From Sva-07 sp942492715 (GTDB lineage Bacteria > Actinomycetota > Acidimicrobiia > Acidimicrobiales > Ilumatobacteraceae): a DNA stretch of 64,000 nt. The notes under the pieces were generated by a model. It did not search any database. It saw only the letters and a list, made by a program, of their open reading frames with translations, and was not told the origin of the DNA. Numbering within the stretch: position 1 is the stretch's first letter; every line of letters begins with the position of its first letter. The stretch covers positions 744,001 through 808,000 of the forward strand of contig CALOFW010000012.1 of assembly GCA_942492715.1 (NCBI GenBank). The letters are read 5' to 3'. The position numbers and the translations under genes were made by a program. Positions 42,706-49,801 of this stretch are shown piece by piece.

Positions 42706-42986
42706 GATCGAAGCGCGGAAGCGAACGCCTCGTCTTCATCGTTAGTCAGTTCGCACGCATCACAGCTCCGATCTGGATCAGCGTCCTCGTCGGCGTGACT
42801 GATTGAGGAGCCAGCGGCGCGTCGTCCGCACGCACGCAGCGGACGGGACCAAGGACCCTAACGAGTGCTGCTGGTCTGTGACACTGTGTCTCGAAGGGCG
42901 GACGTGGACCACTCCCGCCAGGTGCGGGTCGACCAGACAGGGGTCACCGACGACCACCGGGTCCGTGCCGCGATCGGAGGTCGTTG

Positions 42987-43655
42987 ATGGGTGATGCAAT
43001 CGGAGACACACTCGGCTACGCGGTGGGGATCGCGGTCAGCCCGATTCCGATCGCCGCGGTGATCCTGATGCTGTTCAGTGGTCGGGCCCGGGTCAACAGC
43101 GTCTCGTTCATGGTCGCATGGGTCGCCGGGATCGCCCTCGTCACGACGGTCGTCGTCCTCATCCCCGGCCTCGAGGCGGACACCTCGGAACCGAGCAACA
43201 CCACCGGCTGGACCAAGCTCGTGCTCGGAGTGCTGCTGCTGGCCGTGGGCGTGCGGCAATGGCGGTCACGGCCCGGCCCCGGCGACGAGGTGGCGGTGCC
43301 GGGTTGGATGGCCAAGATCGACGAGCTCAAACCCGGCGCAGCGTTCGGGCTCGGGTTCCTCCTGTCGGCGCTGAACCCCAAGAACCTGCTGCTCGCGGTC
43401 GCCGCCGGCGTCTCGATCGGGGCGTTGCCGCTGTCGACCGGCGAGACCGTGGGTGCGGTCGCCGTGTTCACCGTGATCGCCGCGATCAGCGTCCTGGTGC
43501 CCGTGATCGCGTACCTGATCGCCGGACCACGGCTCGACCCGACGCTCGACACCGCCAAGGGCTGGCTGATCGGCAACAACGCCGCCGTCATGGCAGTCCT
43601 GTTCCTCGTCTTCGGCGTCAGCCTCTTCGGCGACGCCATCCAGATCCTGACCTGA
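42987..43655 (+). CDS. GAP-family membrane exporter (Sap/LysE-like)
   Basis: A 222-residue six-helix membrane protein of the GAP/Sap family (PF11139), related to the LysE exporter fold. It shows GIAVSPIPIAAVILMLFS near the N-terminus, FGLGFLLSALNPKNLLLAVAAG in the middle (the NPK motif) and GWLIGNNAAVMAVLFLVFGV at the end. A mycobacterial relative acts on glycopeptidolipid or sulfolipid transport; the cargo here is unknown. The ATG at 42987 is six bases after CGGAGG. It is separated from the following gene by a tandem 15-bp repeat. Confidence 0.85.
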   Translation: MGDAIGDTLGYAVGIAVSPIPIAAVILMLFSGRARVNSVSFMVAWVAGIALVTTVVVLIPGLEADTSEPSNTTGWTKLVLGVLLLAVGVRQWRSRPGPGDEVAVPGWMAKIDELKPGAAFGLGFLLSALNPKNLLLAVAAGVSIGALPLSTGETVGAVAVFTVIAAISVLVPVIAYLIAGPRLDPTLDTAKGWLIGNNAAVMAVLFLVFGVSLFGDAIQILT

Positions 43656-43685
43656 CCATCCAACATCGAACCATCCAACACCGAG
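43656..43685. repeat. tandem 15-bp direct repeat
   Basis: ACCATCCAACATCGA (43656-43670) is followed directly by ACCATCCAACACCGA (43671-43685), one mismatch. It fills almost the whole gap between the exporter stop and the DUF1254 gene. Confidence 0.7.
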
Positions 43686-43697
43686 AGGACGAGCAGG

Positions 43698-44747
43698 ATG
43701 AACGACCACGACAACCTGAGAGACATTGCCTACGAGGCGTTCGTCTACGCCTATCCCATGCTGGAGCAGGTGAAGACCATCAATGGGATGTTCACCTTCG
43801 CAGGGCTGGCAACCAACGAACCGACGATGGTTCCCAAGCTCCCCATGGACAACGTCGGCATGCCGATCGTGTGCCCCAACTTGACGTCGATGACCGGCGG
43901 AATCTTCCTCGACATCTCCCACGGGCCGGTCACCGTCGAGGTTCCGGAGGTCAAGGATCGATACGTCGTGTATCAGTGCATCGACATCGCCAACGATGAC
44001 GAGTTCGAGTACGTGTGCGGCATCCAAGATGCCATCCGGGTGGTGGACAGCCCGTCCGAACGTCGCACGTATCCGACCTACGACGAGGAAACGGCGTTTG
44101 CGCCCGATTTCGTCGAGTACCTGAACGAGCTGATCACCGAAGTTCCCGACGCCGAGGTGGAGCTGTTCGAGCGTTTCGGGAGGATCGGCGTTCTCAGCGA
44201 TGTCACGCTGACCGACGACGAACGAAAAGAGGTCCAGGCCGGCATCGACGCCGCCTACGCGGACATCCAGGCGCAGAGCAAGACGGCAACCGCGCTGGGC
44301 AACGGCTGGGTCGGCGGGACGACCGTGTTCGGCACCCGTGAGTTCCTGAATGGCGACTACATGAGCAGAGCCATCGGCGCCCACTTCGGCCTCTGGGGAA
44401 ACTCGAAAGAAGAGGCCAACTACTTTCTCGGCTACTTCGACGGCGAGGGCGAGATCGTCTTCAAGAAGGAGGACCTGCCGCCACTCAAGGACATCGGGTT
44501 CTGGTCGATCACTGCTCATGACGGTGACTTCTACGTGCACGCCAACCCGTACGACTCCTATGTGCTGACGATGGACAAGATGGAGTTCGACGAGGACGGA
44601 GGGATCACCTTCAAGTTCTCCAGCGAGCCAGAAGCGGGGAACTGGCTGTACGCATCGGGCGGCGGTTTGGGCGTGTTGCTCCGCGCCTATCAGGCCGACC
44701 CGTCGAAGATCGAGGGCTATGTCCCACCGCCGTTCATCCGGCGGTGA
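43698..44747 (+). CDS. DUF1254/DUF1214 domain protein
   Basis: A 349-residue protein with a DUF1254 N-terminal part (AYEAFVYAYPMLEQ, DRYVVYQCIDIANDD) and a DUF1214 C-terminal part (FWSITAHDGDFYVHANPYDSY). No signal peptide is visible, so it looks cytoplasmic. Family function is unknown. Larger tandem relatives occur at 52565-55544 in the same window. AGCAGG precedes the ATG. It follows the GAP-family exporter by 42 bases and precedes a TetR regulator. Confidence 0.8.
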   Translation: MNDHDNLRDIAYEAFVYAYPMLEQVKTINGMFTFAGLATNEPTMVPKLPMDNVGMPIVCPNLTSMTGGIFLDISHGPVTVEVPEVKDRYVVYQCIDIANDDEFEYVCGIQDAIRVVDSPSERRTYPTYDEETAFAPDFVEYLNELITEVPDAEVELFERFGRIGVLSDVTLTDDERKEVQAGIDAAYADIQAQSKTATALGNGWVGGTTVFGTREFLNGDYMSRAIGAHFGLWGNSKEEANYFLGYFDGEGEIVFKKEDLPPLKDIGFWSITAHDGDFYVHANPYDSYVLTMDKMEFDEDGGITFKFSSEPEAGNWLYASGGGLGVLLRAYQADPSKIEGYVPPPFIRR

Positions 44748-44761
44748 GGGTGCCGGCGTCG

Positions 44762-44767
44762 TAGTGT
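44762..44767 (+). promoter_or_regulatory. -10 box of leaderless TetR gene
   Basis: TAGTGT lies six bases before the GTG at 44774. Confidence 0.4.
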
Positions 44768-44773
44768 GGCGCC

Positions 44774-45379
44774 GTGGCTGAGCCCGCGGACGCACAACGT
44801 GAGGCGATCGTCGACGCCACCGTCGAATTGTTGCTCCGCGAGGGCGCAGCGGGCCTCAACGTCAAGGCGATCATGGCCGAAGCCGGTGTCTCCCGCACCG
44901 CCTTCTACCGGCGGTTCGACACCGCCCACGACGCCGTCGTCGCCGTGCTCGACCGCCTGCTCGCCCACATGGTCCGCACCAACGACGACTGGCTCGCAGG
45001 TGCGATGACCGGAACCCCCGACATCGTCGAGTCGAACCTCGTCCACAACGGAGCGGTGCTCGCGCCCTACGTACCGTTGATGTGCGCGATCGTCGACGCC
45101 GCCGGGACCGACGAGCGGCTTCGGCGTGCGTGGCGAGAACGCGTGATCCAGGAACGGATCGACGTGACCGCAACCTCCATTCGGCGCGACCAGAAGGCCG
45201 GCGCCCTTCGCCCAACCCTCGACCCCGTGGCCACGGCGCACGCGCTGACCCTGATGGACGAGGCCCTGCTGCTCGAGATCATCGGCCGCCGCGGCGGCAC
45301 GCCCGAGGAGTTCGCACGCATCGCCGCCCCGCTCTGGATCCACACGCTCTTCGCTGACGATCGAGCAGCACACAGCTAG
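44774..45379 (+). CDS. TetR-family regulator
   Basis: A 201-residue repressor. The N-terminal helix-turn-helix is clear (REAIVDATVELLLREGAAGL, IMAEAGVSRTAFYRRF). The C-terminal ligand domain is unassigned, with MCAIVDAAGTDERLRRAWRERVIQ. The GTG has TAGTGT six bases upstream, so the mRNA is probably leaderless. Its target is unknown; the adjacent DUF1254 and exporter genes upstream are candidates. Confidence 0.87.
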   Translation: MAEPADAQREAIVDATVELLLREGAAGLNVKAIMAEAGVSRTAFYRRFDTAHDAVVAVLDRLLAHMVRTNDDWLAGAMTGTPDIVESNLVHNGAVLAPYVPLMCAIVDAAGTDERLRRAWRERVIQERIDVTATSIRRDQKAGALRPTLDPVATAHALTLMDEALLLEIIGRRGGTPEEFARIAAPLWIHTLFADDRAAHS

Positions 45380-45538
45380 ACGATTTGCGCAATGGTCACG
45401 GACGCGGGAGCACCGACTTGCGCTCGACATCCGAACTGTGGGACCTCCGAGCTCTCTCGGCCCAGGGCATCATCCCGTCAATCAAGCAGCACCCTCACAT
45501 ACTGTTACCCGCCGGGTGCACGAATCGTTACGTTTCGT

Positions 45539-45544
45539 TACGAT
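45539..45544 (+). promoter_or_regulatory. -10 box and direct repeats upstream of coiled-coil gene
   Basis: TACGAT lies seven bases before the ATG at 45552. It overlaps the second of two TCGTTACG repeats (45525-45532 and 45535-45542) spaced 10 bp apart, which could be an operator. Confidence 0.4.
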
Positions 45545-45551
45545 CACTCCC

Positions 45552-45932
45552 ATGACGGTGCCCGGTAAGGGTGGACGCCCCCGCAAGTGGCGCTCCGACG
45601 CCGACCGCGTGCGCGCCTTCCGAGCACGAGAACGCGGCGACGACGAACCGCCAACCATCGAGGTTGCCCGGGAATCCGGCGACGAAGCCGCCGCCGCCTG
45701 GGACCAGGTCCGCCAACTCGGCGACACCATCAACGCGCTCAGAGCCGAACTCAAGACCACCCGGGCCGCCCTACGACGAGCCGAGAGGGAACTCGAGCGA
45801 GAGCAGGTCCGATCCAGTTGGATCAGCGAACGCAACGACCGCTTCCAGGCGGAACTCGAGGCCGCTGAACGCGACCGCGCCGACCTGCAGGAACGACTCG
45901 ACGAACTCGTTCACACCGTCACGAGGGAGTGA
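45552..45932 (+). CDS. small basic/coiled-coil protein, possibly DNA-binding
   Basis: A 126-residue protein. The N-terminus is basic with an AT-hook-like GKGGRPRKWRSDADRVRAFR. Residues ~35-125 are a coiled coil (LRAELKTTRAALRRAERELE, then ELEAAERDRADLQERLDEL). No enzymatic motif is seen. The ATG is chosen for start type and for TACGAT seven bases upstream. It is followed after ten bases by four 22-bp repeats and lies at the left flank of a tRNA scar and recombinase. It could be an accessory DNA-binding protein of a mobile or formerly extrachromosomal element, but no homologue is recognised with confidence. Confidence 0.6.
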   Translation: MTVPGKGGRPRKWRSDADRVRAFRARERGDDEPPTIEVARESGDEAAAAWDQVRQLGDTINALRAELKTTRAALRRAERELEREQVRSSWISERNDRFQAELEAAERDRADLQERLDELVHTVTRE

Positions 45933-45942
45933 TCGAACGCCC

Positions 45943-46030
45943 GGTGGGAGCAATCCGATACCCCGGTGGGAGCAATCACGCGCCTCGGTGGGAGCAATCC
46001 AATGGTCCGGTGGGAGTCATCGAGGGAGTG
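45943..46030. repeat. four 22-bp tandem repeats (iteron-like)
   Basis: GGTGGGAGCAATC occurs at 45943, 45965 and 45987, and a one-step variant GGTGGGAGTCATC at 46009, all exactly 22 bp apart. The other nine bases of each unit vary. The 22-bp period (about two helical turns) fits a cooperative protein-binding array such as plasmid iterons or the multiple end repeats of an IS21-type element. No rep gene is seen. Confidence 0.85.
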
Positions 46031-46123
46031 GTGAACGAACCGCCGACGTTCCCTCGTGCCGATTCGTTGCCCCTCGCTTGGGACTCGATTGACCTACGAA
46101 GTGCACAACACCTGGTAGATCGG

Positions 46124-46167
46124 TGGGCGCAGAGGGACTCGAACCCCCGACATCTTCCTTGTAAGGG
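46124..46167 (-). other. tRNA-Val(UAC) 3' half, likely attachment-site scar
   Basis: On the minus strand this reads the anticodon loop CTTACAA (anticodon TAC), the anticodon-stem 3' strand, the T-arm GGGGGTTCGAGTCCCTC and acceptor 3' strand GCGCCCA. No D-arm or 5' acceptor strand exists upstream: the pairing fails after the third base of the anticodon stem. Such a 3' half is the usual duplicate left when a tyrosine recombinase inserts an element into a tRNA gene. The truncated side faces the recombinase gene at 46309. CCA is not fully encoded. Confidence 0.75.
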
Positions 46168-46175
46168 AGTCCAGC

Positions 46176-46205
46176 GACGTCCGTGGACGTCCGCCGACGT
46201 CCGAA
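46176..46205. repeat. three 10-bp tandem repeats (GACGTCCG)
   Basis: GACGTCCG occurs at 46176, 46186 and 46196, spaced exactly 10 bp. Each contains the palindrome GACGTC. The array lies between the tRNA scar and the recombinase and may bind the integrase arm domain or an excision factor. Confidence 0.65.
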
Positions 46206-46261
46206 TAGATCCTGGTAGTAGCTAGTTTCGGAAAATCGACATTCGAGTTCGTCCGTCGTTG

Positions 46262-46267
46262 TACGCT
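46262..46267 (+). promoter_or_regulatory. possible -10 box of integrase gene
   Basis: TACGCT (TANNNT) would start transcription around 46274, at the start of the tandem 12-bp repeat and about 35 bases before the GTG. Confidence 0.35.
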
Positions 46268-46270
46268 GCC

Positions 46271-46294
46271 GTTGCCCACTGCGTTGCCCACTGC
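46271..46294. repeat. tandem 12-bp direct repeat before the integrase
   Basis: GTTGCCCACTGC occurs twice, back to back, ending 14 bases before the integrase GTG. It overlaps the expected start of transcription and may be an operator. Confidence 0.75.
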
Positions 46295-46308
46295 GCGAAG
46301 GAGACATC

Positions 46309-47463
46309 GTGCCGAACCAGCATCGAGGAAACGGCGAAGGCTCCGTCTATCGCGTCATGGTCGAGCGCAAGGACGGACCTGTCGAGCGCTGGATCGCCCA
46401 GGTCGTCGTCGACGGTCACAAGCGTCGCGTCACTGCCCTGACCGAGGCGGCCGCCAAGAAGGAGCTTCGCCACCTGCTCCGCTCAATCGACGACGGCAAG
46501 CCGATCGCCGACGGGAACCTGACCCTCGGCGCGCTGCTCACGGAGTGGGACTCCAAGGTGCTCGCCGGCCGGGACATCTCCGGCTCGACACTGATGCGAC
46601 ACCGCTGGGCGTTGGGAATCCTGCGGGCCGAACTCGGCAGCACCCGCGTCCGCACGCTGACTCCCGAGCGCGTCGAATCGGCGTTGGCGGCACGCGCCGA
46701 TGCCGGTCTGTCGCGAGCGTCGCTGGAGAAGGTACGCGGCACCTTGTCGCAGGTTCTGAGCTGGGCGGTGCGACGCGAGATCGTGTTTCGGAACATCGCC
46801 TCGGTCGTCGAACTCCCGGTGTCGTCTCGACCAGCGAAGGAGGGTCGCTCGCTCACGCTCGACCAGGCACAGTCGCTGCTCGCCGCCGCGGCGGGTACTC
46901 CCCTCGAAGCCATGTGGACGACCATGCTCTTCCTCGGTCTCCGACCCGGCGAGGCGGCGGGCCTGTCGTGGCCGGACATCGACTTCGAGTCAGGCGTGAT
47001 CCACATCTGGAGAGCACGTCGCCGAGACGCCACGGGCCGTTCGGTCATCTCCGATCCGAAGACCACTCAATCGGTTCGGTCACTCACCGCTCCCGAGCCA
47101 GTGCTCGATTCGCTCCGCCGCCACCGGCGGGAGCAGGCTCGCCACCGTCTCGAGATCGGCGAGACGTGGGCGGGCGAGGAGGATCTCGTGTTCACCTCCC
47201 CCACCGGTCGACCGACAGACCCAGCCGCATGCCGCCGAGAATTCGACGTCGTTGCCAAGAAGGCCGGGCTCGACGGATGGACACCGAACGAGTTGCGCCA
47301 CTCCGCTGCCTCGCTCATGTCCGACGCCGGGATGCCCATCGAGCAGGTCGCCGATCAACTCGGCCACAAGGACCTCCGGATGCTGCAGCGGCACTATCGC
47401 CACCGGATCCGACCAACTGTCGACGGCGGGACCGTCCTCGGTGACGTCCTCGGAAGTCGATAG
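46309..47463 (+). CDS. tyrosine recombinase / phage-type integrase
   Basis: A 384-residue site-specific recombinase. An N-terminal arm-binding region (GNGEGSVYRV, WIAQVVVDGHKRR) and a SAM-like core-binding domain (~70-165) precede the catalytic domain. Catalytic residues are Arg212 (GLRPGEAAGL), Lys251 (DPKT), Arg330 (NELRHSA), His353 (LGHKD) and Tyr363 (RHYRH). The usual first His of HxxR is Asn327 here, a replacement seen only in some active members. AAGGAG stands six bases before the GTG. Its start lies ~140 bases from the tRNA-Val scar, so it is the likely integrase of the element to the right. Confidence 0.9.
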   Translation: MPNQHRGNGEGSVYRVMVERKDGPVERWIAQVVVDGHKRRVTALTEAAAKKELRHLLRSIDDGKPIADGNLTLGALLTEWDSKVLAGRDISGSTLMRHRWALGILRAELGSTRVRTLTPERVESALAARADAGLSRASLEKVRGTLSQVLSWAVRREIVFRNIASVVELPVSSRPAKEGRSLTLDQAQSLLAAAAGTPLEAMWTTMLFLGLRPGEAAGLSWPDIDFESGVIHIWRARRRDATGRSVISDPKTTQSVRSLTAPEPVLDSLRRHRREQARHRLEIGETWAGEEDLVFTSPTGRPTDPAACRREFDVVAKKAGLDGWTPNELRHSAASLMSDAGMPIEQVADQLGHKDLRMLQRHYRHRIRPTVDGGTVLGDVLGSR

Positions 47464-47588
47464 AGCCTGATCGTGTCGCCTGCTCGGAGCCGGCGGATCA
47501 GTTGAGGAGTGCGAGGCGGGGAAGCCCGGTGAACCGACGAGAAGTGAGCGTCCGACCGCCGCCGATCAGCTGCGTCGATGGCAGTGTG

Positions 47589-47939
47589 TCAGTCGTCGCG
47601 GGTGGCGCGTGCGGTGGCACGCCGTGCGTGACGCTTCATGAATTCGTTGAGCAACGCACCGATCAGCGAGATCCCGCTGAAGATGTAGAACACGGTGAAG
47701 AGCTTCGACGCATCGGTCGTCGGCGACAGGTCGCCGAAGCCGACCGTGGTGAGCGCTACGGCGCTGAAGTAGAACGAGTCGACCCAGCTCCAGTCCTCGA
47801 GGATGCGGTACACGACGGTGCCCACAGCCAACGCGAGCAGGCTCAGTCCGCCGATGATCCTGGTGGAGTTCGCCTCCCACGACGTCGGCGCCGGTGACGT
47901 CTCCGACGCGATGTCGGTCCGCTTGCCGGGATCGCCCAT
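47589..47939 (-). CDS. two-helix potassium channel (KcsA-type pore)
   Basis: A 116-residue minimal K+ channel. TM1 spans ~29-44. The pore helix and selectivity filter TVGFGD are at 65-70, preceded by FYFSAVALT. TM2 spans ~81-97, and a basic tail ends MKRHARRATARATRD. The filter predicts potassium selectivity, and a tetramer would form the pore. GGAGGACG precedes the ATG at 47939; an in-frame upstream extension is rejected for lack of a ribosome site. It follows a pentapeptide-repeat membrane protein on the same strand by 49 bases and may form an operon with it. Confidence 0.88.
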   Translation of the reverse strand: MGDPGKRTDIASETSPAPTSWEANSTRIIGGLSLLALAVGTVVYRILEDWSWVDSFYFSAVALTTVGFGDLSPTTDASKLFTVFYIFSGISLIGALLNEFMKRHARRATARATRDD

Positions 47940-47988
47940 GTCTCGTCCTCCAGATCGGTCTCCGGTGGCGGTGCAGTCGGTCATGGAT

Positions 47989-48849
47989 CTACCCCTCGCC
48001 GGAGGCGCCGCCGACTGCGAGCGGGGCGTGACCGGGTTCCCACACGACGCCATCGAGGATCGCGTCGTCGACGTTGCATCGACCGGCGTCGGCGCCCGTG
48101 AAGTCAGCGTCCGTCAGATCGGCGCGGACGAATCGTGTTCCCCAGCGGTCGACGATCCGATACGCCAGCTTCCGCACGGAGAGATCCCGCTCGTCGCCCC
48201 TGAGTGCCCGCTTGGAGATGAGGACCATCGACACGCTGATGACCAGTGTGGCAAAGCCTCCATTGGCTTGCCCTGCGGCGAGCCCGCCGATGACCGCCAC
48301 GATCGCGATTCCCCATGCTCCGAGCGCGCCGCCGACCGCTCGAGCGACGATCCCCGACAAGACCGCGAGCGCGAGCACGAGTGCGAGACCGACGCCACGA
48401 GCGGCGACGGCGATGTCGACGTGGCCCCAGATCAGCCGGATCACGAGGCTCACCCCGAGCACGACAGCGAACGTCCACAGATACGTCCTGATCGCGACAT
48501 CGAGGCCCTTCCAGAACAGCACCACGACGAAGACGACGAGGATGATCAGGATGCCTGCTGCGCTCGACGTTCGTTCCCAACCCTCGCCGTAGAGTCGGTC
48601 GCGGACCGCGTCGATCGCGAATCCGGCGACCACTCCGAATGCCAGAGAGAGCGCGACTGCAGCCGCCAGGATGATCGCCCCGACCACGGGAGTCACGCCG
48701 AATCGGGCGTTGCGGAAGCTTGCGTTCGTGAGATCGGCCATCGTGAAGTCGGTGCCCCGGAGATCGGCACCTTCGAAGTTCGCAGCCTGCAGCGGTTGCG
48801 CAGCGAACGACTTCCCCCGGAGGTTCTCATTGCGATGGTCGGGATTCAT
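47989..48849 (-). CDS. pentapeptide-repeat membrane protein
   Basis: A 286-residue protein. The N-terminus has pentapeptide repeats (LQAANFEGADLRGTDFTMADLTNASFRNA, with A(D/N)LxG spacing), and a second short block lies near the C-terminus (FVRADLTDADFTGADAG). Between them are six or seven membrane helices (~50-240). Such fusions are of unknown function and may be sensors or channels. The ATG at 48849 has GAGGAG nine bases upstream. It sits directly upstream of the mini K+ channel and may be functionally tied to it. Confidence 0.78.
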   Translation of the reverse strand: MNPDHRNENLRGKSFAAQPLQAANFEGADLRGTDFTMADLTNASFRNARFGVTPVVGAIILAAAVALSLAFGVVAGFAIDAVRDRLYGEGWERTSSAAGILIILVVFVVVLFWKGLDVAIRTYLWTFAVVLGVSLVIRLIWGHVDIAVAARGVGLALVLALAVLSGIVARAVGGALGAWGIAIVAVIGGLAAGQANGGFATLVISVSMVLISKRALRGDERDLSVRKLAYRIVDRWGTRFVRADLTDADFTGADAGRCNVDDAILDGVVWEPGHAPLAVGGASGEG

Positions 48850-49111
48850 CGTGCGGCTCCTCATGGGGTCGTCCCAGCTGTCCTGACTCGATTGTCGGGC
48901 CGCTGGGCCCGGCGAGCTAGACCCAGAAGGGTGCAACGGAGGAGCATCCCGTGGGACGTTCAACGGGCGTCACCAGCCGCTGTTCCACGACCAGCTACTC
49001 CCGCGATGCGCCGTCTTGGTGCTTCCGACTCGGCGAGCGGGGGTGCAGGATCGGAAAGTCGACAGTGCACCGGATTCCCTCAGCACTGTTTGTCGTCGGA
49101 AGGAGGACATC

Positions 49112-49642
49112 GTGGCGGACGATCGGCTGTTCATCACCGCGACCTACGCCGATCTTTCGCAGGCGGACGGCGACTACGCGAGCATTCGACGCCTGAGCGA
49201 CCAGTTCGGTGCGGCACTCGGGTTGGAAGCCGTCATCATCGGACGCAAAGCGTCGGGTGAAACCCGCTTCTACTCGAGCGACCGCGATGGAGGCCGACGT
49301 GATGCTGACGAACGAGCGTCGTGGAGCCTTGCGGCCGGATTGGCTGCAGCGCTGCTCCCGTCGGTGGCCGCGGATCCCCCGCGCAGCCTGGTGGTGCAGC
49401 GGGCGACGCTCTGCGTTGTCGCCGGGGAGGTCGCTCGCTCGCTCGGGCGTCACAATCTGATGGCGCTCGGTTCACATGTGGACCAAGCGCCGGCCGCACT
49501 CATCGTGGTTGCCAAAGAGGAACGCGAGAACGGGGTACGTGAGGCGTTGTGCCACGCGAGCGGCGTCCTGGCCCGGTCGGCGGCCGTCGACCTCGATCTG
49601 ATCCGTCGGGCGGCCGCCCGAATCGCTGCGGTCATGGAGTAG
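49112..49642 (+). CDS. DUF1269-like protein, paralogue A
   Basis: A 176-residue soluble protein with the start LFITATYADLSQADGDYASIRRL, a GRKASGETRFYSSD turn, SLAAGLAAALLPSVAAD and an AALIVVAKEERENGVREAL strand. It lacks the glycine zipper of classical DUF1269 proteins but shares their N-terminal alpha/beta layout. A clear paralogue lies at 59121-59708 with the same blocks (TIGRKASGEVRFHRE, SLAAGLGAALFPSVAAD). Function is unknown. AAGGAGG precedes the GTG. It lies 159 bases upstream of a MalT-like regulator on the same strand. Confidence 0.7.
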   Translation: MADDRLFITATYADLSQADGDYASIRRLSDQFGAALGLEAVIIGRKASGETRFYSSDRDGGRRDADERASWSLAAGLAAALLPSVAADPPRSLVVQRATLCVVAGEVARSLGRHNLMALGSHVDQAPAALIVVAKEERENGVREALCHASGVLARSAAVDLDLIRRAAARIAAVME

Positions 49643-49801
49643 CCCGCGAGGGCGATTCCTGCGTGGGCGGCGTCGTTCGCCATCGCTGCAGACCTCCGTC
49701 GAAGACCTGGCTCGACATGAGCGGTCTGCGCATCGTGAAGCGGTCCGCGCATCGTGAACTAATCTCGCCGCAGGTCGCCATCGACAGAAGGGAGCTCTTC
49801 G

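Noticed and set aside
45943..46030. CRISPR array
   Set aside because: The repeat core is 13 bases with nine-base variable parts, there are only four units and no cas genes.
46124..46200. Complete tRNA gene
   Set aside because: The 5' half (acceptor strand and D-arm) is absent and the anticodon stem pairs for only three bases.
45525..46310. Full plasmid replicon
   Set aside because: No Rep, ParA or ParB-like protein is encoded nearby, so the iteron-like array alone does not support an origin.
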